The position numbers and the translations under genes were made by a program. From Peronospora farinosa (Eukaryota; Oomycota; Peronosporomycetes; Peronosporales; Peronosporaceae), in the NCBI GenBank assembly GCA_947646735.1, contig CANTFK010000218.1:1-64000 (forward strand): DNA of 64,000 nt. The letters run 5' to 3'. The notes under the pieces were generated by a model. It was not told where the DNA came from. It was given only the letters and a program-made list of their open reading frames with translations, and did no database searches. Each line of letters opens with the position of its first letter. Position 1 is the first letter of the stretch. Below, piece after piece: positions 9,141-21,292 of the stretch.

Positions 9141-12100
9141 ATGGACGCCACTATTTCCGAACCTCAGGACGACGCGTACCACGAATTACGAACATCACGT
9201 GGACGTGCATTTTCATCCAGTCCTCTTGCTCCTTCTTCACTTGATCATTGTATGGGACTGTATGAAAATGGTGATTCCAACACAATTGGTCAAAAGACGA
9301 CATCTGAAGAATCCATGGAGTATCGAATTGTAGCGTTACCAGCACTTGAACGACAAGATCGACATGAAAAGAAAGATGATGATTGTTCACTTGATTTTTG
9401 TTCAAATGTCGTGATTACGTCAAAATATACGACGTGGAATTTCCTGCCGCTGTTTATGCTCGAAAGTTTTCGCAAATTAGCGAATGCGTATTTTCTACTT
9501 GTGTCGATTTTACAATGTATTCGACATATTAGTAATACGAATGGTGTTCCGACGAATTTACCCGTTTTGATGTTTATTTTAACGGTGGATGGCGTACTTG
9601 CTGTGATTGAAGATCGAAGACGTCACGTTGCAGATAAAGAAGCGAATTCTGCTCAATGTCAAGTACTTAAAGACACATTTACAGGTTCAAGAGATGCACT
9701 TGATCGTGCGGGCGATGTGGAGGATGCAGACATTGCTCTAATGCATTGGGCTTCTCTTACTGTCGGGTCAGTGGTGAAACTCCGGAATCGAGAAACAGCT
9801 CCGGCTGATTTATTGATTTTAGCTGTTGCTGAGCCGAATCCAAATGAACCGGCGGGGATTTGCTACGTGGAAACAAAGAGTCTCGATGGTGAGACGAATC
9901 TAAAGCTGCGTCACGCCTGTGATGCCACAATGCACGTACAAACGGCAGCACAAGTCGCTGCTTTGTCTGGACAGCTACGATGTGAGAACCCCAACAAGGT
10001 CATTGGTCGCTTTGACGGCACGTTGTCTGTCACGGATGAAACAAAGACAGCGGAGACTCATCCGCAGCCGATTGCTATCAAGAACGTGCTACTTCGTGGT
10101 TGCCAACTGCGTAACACGGACTGGATTTACGGCCTTGTGGTGAACACGGGACCGGACACAAAGATCATGCAGAGTGCAACAGCCACGCGGCCAAAGTGGA
10201 GCTCCATTAATGAGACGGTGAATAAGATGATTATTTGGCTGTTTCTGCTGCTGTGTTTCTTTTGCATTGTCGCCACGACTGTGCAAATAATTTGGCTTTA
10301 TGATAACATTGAGGAGAGCTGGTATCTGAACTGGTCACCTACCATGACGAGTCAGTGGTTTGCTGGATTTGGCTATTACTTCTTGCTGATGTACCAGATG
10401 ATTCCTGTGTCGCTATACGTGACCATCTCGATGGTCATGTTTATCCAGGCTATTTTCATGACGTGGGATCTAGATATGTACTACGAAGAGGCGGACGTGC
10501 GCATGATTGTGCGCTCCATGGGATTGAACGAGGAATTGGGTCAGATCTCTTATGTATTTAGTGACAAGACCGGCACACTGACATGCAACATTATGGAGTT
10601 CCGCAAATGCTCAATTAATGGCGTGTCGTACGGGACAGGTATGACGGAAATTGGCCGTGCTGCGCTACGTCGAAAAGGGGTTGCTGTACCAGCGGATATG
10701 GAACCATGCCCAGCTACGGGCGATGCAAAGATCCCATACGTCAACTTTGAGGATGTGCGTTTGTTAAACGCGCTTGAGCGACCTAATGCTGACGACACAC
10801 CAAATCGTGAAGCTGAGTTTTTCTTGCACTTGAGTTTATGCCAAACTGTCATTCCTGAGGCTGTGGAGGGTAGCTCTGAAGTGCGTTTTTCGGCCTCGTC
10901 ACCTGATGAACAGGCGCTGGTGTCAGGTGCAAAGTTTTTCGGCTTTACTTTTGAATCCCGGGGTCTGGGCGTTGCTCGTGTGAGGGTAAAGCGTCCCGAG
11001 CTTATTCGTCGCTACGCGAAAGATGCTACCGGCCCGAATGCTTTGCTAGAATTCAAAATCTTGGACGTGTTGGAATTTACTAGTGACCGTAAGCGAATGT
11101 CGGTTGTGGCGCAATATCCCAATGGAGAGTACTGGGTGCTCACGAAGGGTGCTGATAACGTAATTTATCCTTTGCTGGCTAAGAGTAAGAGTAACCCTGA
11201 ACTTCTGAAGGAGACGATGCGTCATTTAGAGACGTTTGGCGATGATGGTCTGCGTACGCTTACAATTGCGCAGCGACGTGTGGACGAAAAAGAGTACTTG
11301 GACTGGAGCGCACGCTTTAAGCAGGCAAACTCTTCCTTGGAAGAAATTGACAAGCGCAAGAATGGCCAGCCCAACGAAATCGATAAGCTTATGACGGAGA
11401 TTGAGCACGACCTGGAACTGCTGGGCGCTACGGCAATCGAGGACAAGCTGCAAAATAATGTACCCAGTTGTATCGCGAACCTCATGCGTGCAGGCATGCG
11501 AATCTGGATGCTTACGGGCGACAAGCAGGAGACCGCCATTAACATTTCGTATGCGTGTCAGCTCATGGATAATGACATGCAGCAATTTGTCTTCAATTGC
11601 GATATGTACCCGACGAAGGAGGCCATCTTAACTCAATTATTAGACGCAAACGCACAGGTCCAACGAGGCAGCAATCGTCATGCCCTGACAATCGACGGTG
11701 AGTGCTTGGAATTGACATTGGCAGACGACCGGTGTCAAAAAGAGTTCCTGTCGCTGGCCGTGGCTTGTGAGGCTGTGGTGTGTTGCCGTGTGTCACCTAG
11801 CCAGAAGGCTGAGGTGGTGACTCTCGTACGCACTACTAATAAGAAGATGCGAACGCTAGCGATTGGTGACGGTGCCAATGATGTGGCCATGATTCAGCGT
11901 GCACATGTTGGCGTTGGTATCTCAGGTCAAGAGGGTATGCAAGCTGTGAATTCAAGTGACTATGCAATTGGCCAGTTTTATTTCCTGGAAAAGTTGTTGC
12001 TGCACCATGGCCGCTTGAATTACAAGCGCATGGCCATTCTAAGCGGGTATATGTTCTACAAGAATATTGTGATGGTGCTGGCGCAGTACTTTTACATGTT

Positions 12101-13211
12101 TTGCACGGGCTCCTCTGCTCAGAAGTTCTATGGTGAGTTGGCATTCCAGCTGTACAACATTTGCTACACTTCGCTGCCTATTATTGTGCTTGGTGTTTTT
12201 GACTACGACGTGCCTTTTGAAGTGAGCAAACGCTTTCCCGAGTTGTACCTGGTTGGTCCGCGCATGGAGCTTTTCAACAACTACACCTTTTTCAAGTGGA
12301 TTTGCAGTGCTGTCTACGAGTCAACCGTCATCTTTGTGTTTGTTATTTACGCTTATAACGAGAACCTTTCTAATGCGGGCAGTGCGTCGATGGTGCAGTA
12401 TGGATTGCTCGCGTTCACGATGGTGGTTTTGGTGGCCAACATCAAGCTGTCTATGATACAAATGTCGTGGAGCACTTATGGTTGTGCTTTGTGGTTTGTT
12501 GGCGTTATCTCGTTCCTTCCGCTGACCCCTATTATTTCAAGCTACTGGATTTCCCTGTTCTCAACGGAATACGGTAGCTTTCAAAACACGCTGACGCATG
12601 AGACATATTGGTTGGTGATTCCAGTCTGTCTGGTTGTTTCGCTGCTCCGTCATTTTAGTTGGACCGCTATCTGCCGCCGATTTTATCCGCTTCCGTGGCA
12701 GATTGTCCAGGAACAGTACGTCTTGCAAAAGGGCAGGCACCCTACGCAGAGTCGCTTAATGTCTCGTATCGACATTGAAGCTGCTGGCATCCCTATGGTG
12801 AACGGTTTGTCGCAGGACAATGGAGGCGCTTACATCAATTCGTCGTCTCCTAGGCGTGGTTACAACGCGGTAAGTGTTATCTTTTTGCAATGCGTTGCTG
12901 CATTGAGCTTCGTCGTCTAATCTTGCGTTTTTCTTTCTCTGATGCAGGAATTACAGGACCAGGCTCAGCTCAGTGGTAAAACGCGTGGATCTGGCAGTGG
13001 CTTCGCATTCAGCTACGATCCGCAGACGTCTTTGGCTGAGTCGTACATGTCAACACACGATGTGCGTCAGTCAGCCTCAGCGATGAGTGACGCAGAACAA
13101 CGTGGCAGGAGATCTCGAGAAGATTCGCGATCATCCGATTACGACTCCTCGCGCTCAACTGGTGTCGTGGATTCGACAAAGGGATCGTCCTCTACAGGAC
13201 TGTTTGTCTAG
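9141..13211 (+). CDS. P4-type ATPase, phospholipid flippase
   Basis: Exons are 9141-12869 and 12948-13211. The 78-nt intron (GTAAGT...GATGCAG) is phase 0, and the product is 1330 residues. This is a P4-ATPase, which flips aminophospholipids from the outer to the cytoplasmic leaflet. In order: the N-terminal block TSKYTTWNFLPLFMLESFR that precedes TM1; the actuator motif DGET at 249-252; the phosphorylation motif DKTGTLT with D475 as acceptor; nucleotide-binding SASSPDEQALV; and the hinge GDGANDVAMI with D910. About ten membrane spans follow the P4 pattern. The C-terminal tail after the intron is Ser/Asp-rich and unstructured, as in regulatory tails. Without splicing, translation would end 17 codons into the intron. 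The Ca-ATPase and Na/K-ATPase classes are excluded by the P4-specific N-terminal block. It is convergent with the HDAC gene downstream. Confidence 0.95.
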
Positions 13212-13743
13212 CACGACGTCGACGAAAAAGGGATCATCTTGAGCTAGAAGAAGCTAGCTCACGTTGCATGTGAAGCTGCGACCTTGTGAACGGTCGATTA
13301 GAAGAGCACCGGGCATGTATAAGCAGCGAGAAATAGCAGGTCGTCGAACGATGGATATCAATTGGTCTTGATTTCTCTGAAGCGTCAATTCTACAATTAA
13401 CGGAGCTATCACATCATTGACAAAGACGACACCGAGTGCTTTGACGGCACTGGAAGTGAAGACTTGAAGACTGCAGACACTTGCGTCAGCCACGTGTCCG
13501 TCGGAGACATTCAAGTCGAGCCATATATTCTACTCTTCAACATGCGCTGACAACGACATAAAGTGTTAATAGCAATACCTATTAGCTACTTACCATTGAA
13601 TCGGGTACCACTGCCGACTTTCATTGATACCGAGTATTGGTAGCTGCTAGCTAACTCCATACACTCAATATGTCGTTGCGCGACTCACTGTCACAACGAG
13701 TTCTAGCAAAGGTATCTTGCTGTGACGTGGCTGCAGTTCAAGA
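13212..13743. other. Convergent intergenic region with a degenerate foldback
   Basis: The 3' flanks of the flippase and HDAC genes meet here. A 10-bp inverted repeat, CAACGACATA (13551-13560) against TATGTCGTTG (13669-13678), encloses about 110 bp with further patchy pairing. No convincing gene is present. Confidence 0.5.
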
Positions 13744-16422
13744 CTACTTCGTCTGCTCCTCGGACAATTCCTTGGCCAGCGCCACATAGTTCACCTCCTT
13801 CCTGACGCGTTTGCTTCTCGAATGTGAAAGGGGCATCTTATCCGCTTCTTCGCTGCGCTTCTTTGTCTGCAGCACCGTCATACCAGAGTCCGAAGCTGCC
13901 GGAGCCAAGTAACTCGCCAGCAACGTCTGTTCGTGCACGGCCTCCTTGGCGATTTCTACCTCGTCCCAGCGCTCCCGCGCCGGGTTGATGAGCGCCCGAG
14001 TGTGGGCCGCGACGCTGCGTGCGAAAGGCGAAACCATCCGACCGTGAAAGTTGTAACCTCCCTCCAGCACTGATATCAATCTGCCATCGCAGCAAGTATT
14101 GGCCACCTGCTTGATGTGCCCGACAAGCCATTCATAGTCTTGCTCCAACAGCGACACGTATCCCCAATTCACGAGCTCCTTCTTATGCGCGTCAAAACCC
14201 GCCGATAGGAATATAAGGTCTGGATTAAAGTTCCGCAATCTCGGCAAGATGCGGTCACGAAATGCGCTTCGCCATTTTAGGCGTGAAGCGGATGCGCCTT
14301 CACGGCAAAGAACCATACCTTCGTTCCAAATGACTGGAGCTTCTTTCACATTCGAGACACCAGAACCAGGATAAAACCAGGCCTGGGTTTCACCCTGGGC
14401 CAGCTCCTCCTTGTCCTCAGGGTCCTTGTGTCCGTATCCGTGCACCGAACAAAAGAACACATTCTCTGAGTCATCGTCACTGCGCCAGGGCTTGTACTGA
14501 TGCACAACCTGTTTGCCAACACCGTAGGGCGTCTCAAAGGTTATCTCTTTCGTAGACGGCACAAGCTGTCGCACAATCTCTTCAGTACCGTTGCCATGAT
14601 GCACGTCGAAGTCCAGGATCGCGACCCTGTTAATACCGCGATGCTTAAAATGTGCGCGTGCATATGCTGCACCAACAGCCACATTGTTGAAGAGACAAAA
14701 TCCAAGACTTCCCTCTGGGTCGTTCTCGCACACCACCTTACCCACCGGTCCGGCATGGTGCCCAGGTGGCCGTACAATGCAAAATGCATTCCTGCACTTG
14801 CCTGCTACGACCTCGTCCACCGCCTTGCACACTGCGCCAGCAGCACGGGTGGCCGCATCAAAGGAACGAACTGACAATGCAGTATCGGAATCTAAAGATA
14901 ACGTAGAATGACACTCCTCAGTGTCATCAGCTCTGCTAGCTGGTGTCGATTCGAACGGGCCCGGGAACTGGTCGTGACTTGTGCCATCCCTGTTATTGTC
15001 CTTTAGACCAACAGGTTTCTTGCCTACAACTGGCGCAGCAAAAGCGGAACATTTCTGACGCACACGATTAACGTAGTGAAATTCATGTACTCGCAAGATG
15101 TCGGCAATATCGGCGCGTTCGATGTCATGGTCCCACTTGACATTTGGTTGTTGAAACTCGCGAGATCGAAGAATGCCAAACACTGGGTCTACTAACGTAT
15201 CAATTCGTTCAGGATTTTCAGGTGGCGGGTCTGGTCCACCGCGACGGTGATATGCCATGGGCAAATGCTTCCACACTTCGGGATGGAAAAAAAATCGTGT
15301 CTGATCTCTCTGCGCAATTTTTTCTTCCTTGTGATTTGCTATCTCCTTCACACAATCGCCTGCTTCAGCTGCCAACAAATGCATCTCAAGTGTATCAAAC
15401 CTACATCTATGAGCTACTTGAGCTGCAGTGCATCCATAAATGTCCTTTAACGTGAAATCGGCAGCAACATGTCGAGAAGAAGTGCGTAGAATCTTTACAC
15501 CTTCAATAAAACCTGCAAGTGCAGCAATGTGCGCCGGTGTTTGGTACAGCGATGTCTTAGAATTTACCTCCACGTTGTATACATCCACGAGTCTCTTGGC
15601 TACATTAGCTGCTCGATATTTCATGGCTTCATGAAGTGGTCGAAGCCCCACTTTGTTGCCTTTTTCAAGTAGCGTCTCCAATGTCATAAACTTTGTCTTC
15701 ATCTTCTCCTTCTTTTTCTTCTCTTCTTCTTCTTCTTCTTCTTTTTCTTCAATTCCTTCACTTTCTTCCATTTCCATAGCAACTACATGACGTTTATAGA
15801 ACGTAATCAGCACGTCTAGACACGTGAAAAGGTCGTACCGGGCACATAGATGAAAGACCGTATTTCCTTCTTCATCTCTCGCCATTATCTTGTCAAATAA
15901 TAAAAGACGTACATCGTTTCCATAGAAATCGTCCTCTTGTGTCGTTTTGGTGAATAATTCACTGACTAAATCGTTACTAAATGACGCATTAATAGCTCCA
16001 ATTCGTAGTAAAAGATGCAGAAATGGAGTATGAAAATCTCCACCTTTTAGTCGTAGCATTGCACTTGTAAGTACGGATGAATAACGTAACAAATGTATGG
16101 CACATTCTACTTGTTGATGGATTAGAGCCACATGTATTGGTAGAAATCCCATATCATCTTTTTCCAATAGATTCGTCTCATTGGCTACAAAACGCAGACG
16201 AGATTCCGTTTGATTGGATAAAAGTGGAAGCAGGATACGTAGCCGATCAATTCGACCGTCTTGCACAAGATTATGCAATAAGTACATGTCTTCTTCGTCG
16301 TCATCATTATAGTCATCATCCTCGTCTGGGAAAGCCTTTGATACGGCATCTGGCGACGTACACGCCGCCTCGGCTTGATAAGATTCCGCCATGTTTGGCG
16401 ATAAAAGGAGACTTTCCACCAA
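13744..16422 (-). CDS. Ankyrin-repeat histone deacetylase, class II-like
   Basis: An 892-residue protein in one exon. Residues about 50-375 hold degenerate ankyrin repeats (GFLPIHVALIHQQVECAIHLL, GNTVFHLCARYDLFTCLDVL, GLRPLHEAMKYRAANVAKRL, TPAHIAALAGFIEGVKIL). They are split by a Glu/Lys low-complexity insert. Residues about 430-815 form a zinc-dependent deacetylase domain: RPPGHHAG with H555 and H556, GFCLFNN, DFDVHHGNG with zinc ligands D606 and H608, SAGFDAH with ligand D744, and SVLEGGYN near the end. All catalytic residues are present, so the enzyme should remove acetyl groups from histone or other lysines. The C-terminus has a basic RSKRVRK patch, a possible nuclear signal. The motif style (RPPGHHA, GFDAH) is class II rather than class I. 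The ankyrin part probably tethers partners (inference). Confidence 0.93.
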   Translation of the reverse strand: MVESLLLSPNMAESYQAEAACTSPDAVSKAFPDEDDDYNDDDEEDMYLLHNLVQDGRIDRLRILLPLLSNQTESRLRFVANETNLLEKDDMGFLPIHVALIHQQVECAIHLLRYSSVLTSAMLRLKGGDFHTPFLHLLLRIGAINASFSNDLVSELFTKTTQEDDFYGNDVRLLLFDKIMARDEEGNTVFHLCARYDLFTCLDVLITFYKRHVVAMEMEESEGIEEKEEEEEEEKKKKEKMKTKFMTLETLLEKGNKVGLRPLHEAMKYRAANVAKRLVDVYNVEVNSKTSLYQTPAHIAALAGFIEGVKILRTSSRHVAADFTLKDIYGCTAAQVAHRCRFDTLEMHLLAAEAGDCVKEIANHKEEKIAQRDQTRFFFHPEVWKHLPMAYHRRGGPDPPPENPERIDTLVDPVFGILRSREFQQPNVKWDHDIERADIADILRVHEFHYVNRVRQKCSAFAAPVVGKKPVGLKDNNRDGTSHDQFPGPFESTPASRADDTEECHSTLSLDSDTALSVRSFDAATRAAGAVCKAVDEVVAGKCRNAFCIVRPPGHHAGPVGKVVCENDPEGSLGFCLFNNVAVGAAYARAHFKHRGINRVAILDFDVHHGNGTEEIVRQLVPSTKEITFETPYGVGKQVVHQYKPWRSDDDSENVFFCSVHGYGHKDPEDKEELAQGETQAWFYPGSGVSNVKEAPVIWNEGMVLCREGASASRLKWRSAFRDRILPRLRNFNPDLIFLSAGFDAHKKELVNWGYVSLLEQDYEWLVGHIKQVANTCCDGRLISVLEGGYNFHGRMVSPFARSVAAHTRALINPARERWDEVEIAKEAVHEQTLLASYLAPAASDSGMTVLQTKKRSEEADKMPLSHSRSKRVRKEVNYVALAKELSEEQTK

Positions 16423-17838
16423 TGAAATTGCGTGATAAAACAGCTGATTTGGTTTGGTTTGAGTTTATATTACGACGTTTATATCTAAAGGAAGAGTAAT
16501 CTGTCTTTAATTGATTGCTCCACAATGACGTGACCACTTTGCTAAAAATCCATCGTTCGACTTCAACTCTATGACACATATTCAATATGATAGGATTTCA
16601 GCCAACCAGCAGCCATCACACACCTCCGTATACTTATTTTCAGATAATATTACTGGTCAGAATCAAGTTCGTTTTTTTTGCGCTCGCTGCCGCCAGGGAA
16701 AAAGCTGCAGTTGCTATGCGCGCGGTAGAAACGGCAATGACGTTTTATTCCAAATATTAGTGTGGCTACCGCATGTGAAGACGCCTTAGCACTGTAAAGA
16801 ACGACACTTTGGTCACTGTGACAGTCCTAGCTGTCAATGATGAGTAGTGGTCAGATTGATTACCTTTGATGGAGCTATCGACGATGATATTTTGGGGCCG
16901 ATTGCAAGCACCTACACTTACTTACAAGCATAGGGTCGGAAGATACCCATCTTATTTTGACTTAGTCGGACTATTGCCGTGCTGACTACCTAACCTCCAC
17001 ATAATGATGGTTTGCATTTGCTTTGAGTATAGTAGGAGTTAGTCTGGGAAAGGGCAGCGCGAGTGAAGGTCAATTGGCTGACTGGTCACCCAATCCAATA
17101 GGCACAATATCAGTTGTACACATGTCGCATTCAGCATAGAATAGGACACTTGTTAAAATAGTATTCTTTAGGCTATGAATGTACTACCAAGAACCTTATT
17201 ACTACTATCCTAGAAAAAAACTGTTGCAGCCAGGACACAAAGGATTGATGAAGAGCTACAACTGCAGAGGTTTATATATCAAGGTCTTTCAGCCGCCAGC
17301 GTTTCTTGCGTGACGCATAAAACAATGAGACTCACTATGTCGCGTACGAAGATCAGTAAGTACAATCGTGACAGCTTCATTATAACCTTTTATGATGGTA
17401 TTCGACGCTGCCAAAGTTTTTGCAAGTGTAATAACAGGTATACGTCACAAATAGTATATACTACTTTTAAGAAGTAGTTTTTTCATACATCAACGCTTGT
17501 CAGTAAGAAAAACATACATTCTACATCCAAGCCACGCATGTAAACCTACCCCGATTACTATTATAAGCATCGCCCTCTCTCTTCAATATCAATATTGAAG
17601 ATAGGCAATCAACTTGTCTGATTGGTTGAAACCATTCTTACTACCTGCTAATTGGCTTAAATCACATCTCAAGCCCTACCAGCTGTTTACTGAATATTTT
17701 GCTCTCTCTGACCTCACTTATTAATTAGACAGGACTAAGTCACTTCCTCTCTTTATCTGACACAACGACATTTTGTCTCACAATTGAAACACCCGTAGCC
17801 TCATAAGAGAATCAACTGAACTAGTCTGAAGTGACGTC
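16423..17838. other. Divergent intergenic region, no gene seen
   Basis: This 1.4-kb region separates the divergent HDAC and HSF genes and should contain both promoters. A perfect 9-bp-arm palindrome, CTTCAATAT and its complement, lies at 17581-17600. Short frames here (for example 16571-16789) show no protein-like features. Confidence 0.55.
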
Positions 17839-19084
17839 ATGAAAATCACATCCCCAAGCAGCAGCAGCAGCAGCAGCAGCAACAGCAAGAACAAAGAGAT
17901 GACTCACACTATAACAGTTACATCTCCTACATCTTCAACGACTCGTCGTCCACGTGCTCAAAGTTTGCAGTGTCCAGTGCCTCGTGAATGTTGTAGTTCT
18001 GGTTCATTTGTAAGTAAATTATTCCGTATGATTGACTCGGAGCCGTCTACAATTGTATCATGGTGTCGTGGTACGTGGCCTGTTTCTACCTACTTTTTAC
18101 AAGTAAATGTCGTTACTGATGGGCGTTCTATTCTGTCGTGTTGTCGTTTCTCTCGTAGGAGGAAGTGCCTTTTGTATTGTCGATGCCAAGATGATGGCCG
18201 AGCATTGTTTACCCAAATACTTTCGTCATCGTCGGTTTTCCAGTTTGATCCGTCAATTGAATTTCTACAGTTTTTATCGTGTTCAAGAAGGACAATTGAC
18301 GATTTACCAACATTCTTTCTTTCGTAAAGGACGTCCAGATTTACTTGTACATATTAAACGACGGGGTGCTGGGAAAGCAAAAGATCCGTGGTTTGATCCC
18401 CTGGCTCATACAAGTAACAAAGCACCGGAATCAATGAGTAGTACTCGAGTCTTGACTTCTTCGACAAATAATGCACTGCCATCGACAATGAAGTTGGCCC
18501 CTTTGGGTCTTGCGGCTTGTTATTCACCAATGGCCAAGCCCATTGCTCTGGATAATATGTCACCGGTATTGAAACCTACTATGGTACAAAATAGTCCACC
18601 TTCGGTGGATTTGGGTGGCTTATTTCTTGGTGATGGACTCATGAAGAAGGACATGGACCACGCGTACCCATTGTCGTCGGCACTCAACATGAAGAACGAG
18701 CTTTTGTTTGACGAGATGGAGATGGACTCGAATCTGTCTCTTTCAAAAACATCAAGTAGCGTGGCTGCGCCATTGGACATTGACATTCAAGACTTTTTGA
18801 CAGATGACTGTAATATCACACCTGGTCAGATTGATGATCGTCTGTGTGGCGGTATGAGTTTGAACAAGTGCGCGATGGTGTCACGTGACTGTCTTAAGTT
18901 TGATGATCCGGAAAACCTCGAGTCGTCGCCTTTGTTGACGAATCAAGAAGATCCAGAGCCGGTGAATTTTGAGAATGAAGTGCTTATGGACCTTGCCAAT
19001 GTGGAGCCGGGTGCGTGGGAGGTGCCGCTGTCGCCGTTGAATGAAGAAGAGGACGTAATGCCGTGGCTGGACTTGTGCTTTTAG
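17839..19084 (+). CDS. Heat-shock factor-type transcription factor
   Basis: Exons are 17839-18070 and 18159-19084. The 88-nt intron (GTACGT...CTCGTAG) splits a Gly codon, and the product is 385 residues. The intron sits inside the DNA-binding domain. Residues from about 57 (FVSKLFRMI) run through an I-V-S-W strand, FCIVDA, LPKYFRHRRFSSLIRQLNFYSF (recognition helix) and HSFFRKGRPDLLVHIKRR, which is the full HSF winged-helix order. The N-terminal poly-Ser is encoded by an AGC microsatellite. The C-terminal 230 residues are acidic with hydrophobic patches (DIDIQDFL, EEEDVMPWLDLCF), plausible activation segments. A long hydrophobic heptad trimerisation domain is not obvious after the DBD, which is unusual for an HSF. 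Oomycetes carry many HSF-like genes. The target genes are unknown. Confidence 0.9.
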
Positions 19085-19552
19085 ACTTGGCTCTATGGTT
19101 AAAGTTCACCCCACAGATCGACCGATAGACGAAGCCTGTGATGCTGATATTTATGCATGATGCTGATATTTATGCAAAGCTGCTCGCTCAGCCAGTGAAG
19201 GCCTCTCGAAGGCCCCTAGATTGTTCTCGATCATCTTTTTGTTCGTTATGGTGCGAGTGTCGTTAGGATGGAGACAGGAAGAGAGATTGAAGTTAGCAAG
19301 TGATTAAGATGAGGACTAGGACGACGTAGGATGTAAAGTAGAATGTAGGCGCAGAGCAAAACGAAACACGATGGAAGACAATTGCGGCAATGCGTTGATT
19401 GATGTGACAGTGGTCTATTAAACAAGTGTTGTCATAGGCATGAACATGTAAAGTAACGGTATAGTAGTAGGCATCAGGCAGCTCATCTGCAACCAAGCTG
19501 CCATCGTAACAATAGTACGAACTGAATACATCCTCTTGGTCGGTTTCTAACT
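19085..19552. other. Convergent intergenic region
   Basis: This is the 3' region between the convergent HSF and LTV1 genes. An 18-bp direct duplication, GATGCTGATATTTATGCA, lies at 19140-19176. No gene is seen. Confidence 0.6.
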
Positions 19553-21292
19553 TTAATACTTGAAGATGGACACACGGCCTGCCACCATCTGCGTCGACTG
19601 TCTTGCTTCCTCCTCCTTAAACGCCAACTTGGTCTCCTTTTTCTCAGCACGTCGAGCCATCTTTTTCATCTTGACGGCAGCCTTGCGTGCACACTTCTGC
19701 TCCTTCGTCTCACCCTTTTGCCTTCGAGTCTTCTCCTGTTCCTGCTGCTGTCGATTTGCCTTGGCCATTGTCGATGTTGCCGTCTCAAACACACCTAGTG
19801 GCATGCCCGTCTTACGTGACAGCGTCACCTTCTGCTTGCAGATGTCGCCGCCCTCTGCGATGCTTGCAATCACTGGTTGTTTCTTCTTTTTGCGCCGAGT
19901 CGGACCCTCTTCTCGCAGCACTGTCGGGTGGTTGTCAAGTGTCGAGTACGTGCTCACAATAGTCTCGCAATCCCATTTCTCGTGCTCTTCGCGCTGCAGA
20001 TATTGATTGCGCTCGTAGAGTTCCTGTAACTCCTTCTTCTCGCGCTCACCCCGTGCCACATCGTCTTCTGGACCCTCTTCCTCCTCTGTCTCTGCGTCTT
20101 CATCGTACTCGTAGGCGCGACGCTCTACGTCACATTCCTCGAGCACTTGCTTTAGGTGGTTGCCGGTACGAAGCGGGTTGCCCAGCTTGCCCTCGGCGTC
20201 AGCGATTTCCTGCTGCACGAACGCATAGTCCTCCACCACGGCGGCAAGCAGCTCGCCATCCAGCGTCTCCTTGCCACGCGTCTCCGGGTCGTCCTCTTCC
20301 AGCTCGCCCAGCTGCTCGTCGTCATACTCTTCCGCCAGCGTCTTTTCAAAGAGTTCGTCCAGGACACGCTGTTTCTCGTCACGATCCCCCGGGACCTCAA
20401 CTTTTTCATCATCTTCACCTCCCTCATCGCTAGACTCCTTGTCCTCCTCGCTAGAACCGTCATCCTCGCTGTCGGTGAGGTTACCGCGGTACAATGGCGT
20501 AACGCCACTAGCTGCTTTCATAAGCTTGGCAATATGTTCATCATAGTCGAAATCATCAGCTGTACCGTGCTCTGTATTTTCTTCTGCTGCCTGTATCATG
20601 AAATTGTCGTCCAGCTGCTCAAATGCCTCGTCATTCACAAGTGCCTCTCGTAGATCCTTATCCATGACATCCGTCGTCAAAGTGATTGCATCCAACAGTC
20701 GGTCCTGTTCCTCGACACTAGGCAGTGCATCTAGAGGCAAGTCCACTTTCTTCGACAGCAATTGAGCCTCTTCTCCAGCATCAAATCGACTTGTCGCCGA
20801 ATAAAACTTGCCATGCCCCATCTCTTTCATATGTTGCAAATAATTGTAGCCATCGCGTGGCAGTCCATTTTCATCCACCAAATCCTCGGCTTCGACGCTT
20901 CCAAAACGTACTTTTCGTACAGGAAAAATCACGTTTTTTTTTCTTCTTCTTCTTCTTGGCAGCTAAAAAGTCCATAAATGTGTCCACAAGGTCCGGCATC
21001 TCGTCATCACTATCAAGCTCCGACTCATTATCATCATCTTCTTCATAATCCGAGTCGGAGTGCAGCTCGACGGGCTTTTTGGAAGAAAGAAGGACATATT
21101 TGGAAGCTTCGGGGTCTTGGACTTTTGGATCTCGCTGACTACGATGCACCACATGAAAATGCTGTGCTGTTTTTTTATCAATAAATTGTTTCTTACGACC
21201 CTATATGATACATTTATCAAGAGAGAGAGAAAAGTTAGAGAAGTTAGAGAGAGGATTGATAGAGAATGGAGAAAGTATTTGGTACGTGCCAT
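19553..21292 (-). CDS. LTV1: LTV1-like 40S ribosome biogenesis factor (frame disrupted in A9 tract)
   Basis: LTV1 helps assemble and export pre-40S subunits. The family N-terminus is recognisable: KKQFIDKK then VVHRSQRDP. An acidic stretch follows, then VIFPVRKVRFG, long acidic low-complexity regions, and the basic C-terminus RRQKGETKEQKCARKAAVK. Two oddities are visible. First, the frame holding VHRSQRDP (to about 20943) and the frame starting at VIFPVRKV differ by one base. They meet at a run of nine A on the coding strand (20934-20942), and one A fewer would make them continuous. Second, no ATG precedes GRKKQFIDKK in frame. A 3' splice site (CATATAG) lies just before it, and an ATG at 21292-21290 is followed by GCACGT. 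A GC-AG intron at 21201-21289 would give a start exon of ATG alone. With both, the protein is about 549 residues. Zuotin lies 326 bp upstream in the same orientation. Confidence 0.8.

Noticed and set aside
12870..12947. Reading straight through the flippase intron to a stop at 12918-12920
   Set aside because: The segment has GTAAGT and a pyrimidine-rich CAG acceptor, and splicing keeps phase and adds a plausible 87-residue tail.
13551..13678. Possible MITE with 10-bp ends in the flippase/HDAC spacer
   Set aside because: Only the terminal 10 bp pair perfectly, internal pairing is patchy and no target-site duplication was found. Kept as a note only.
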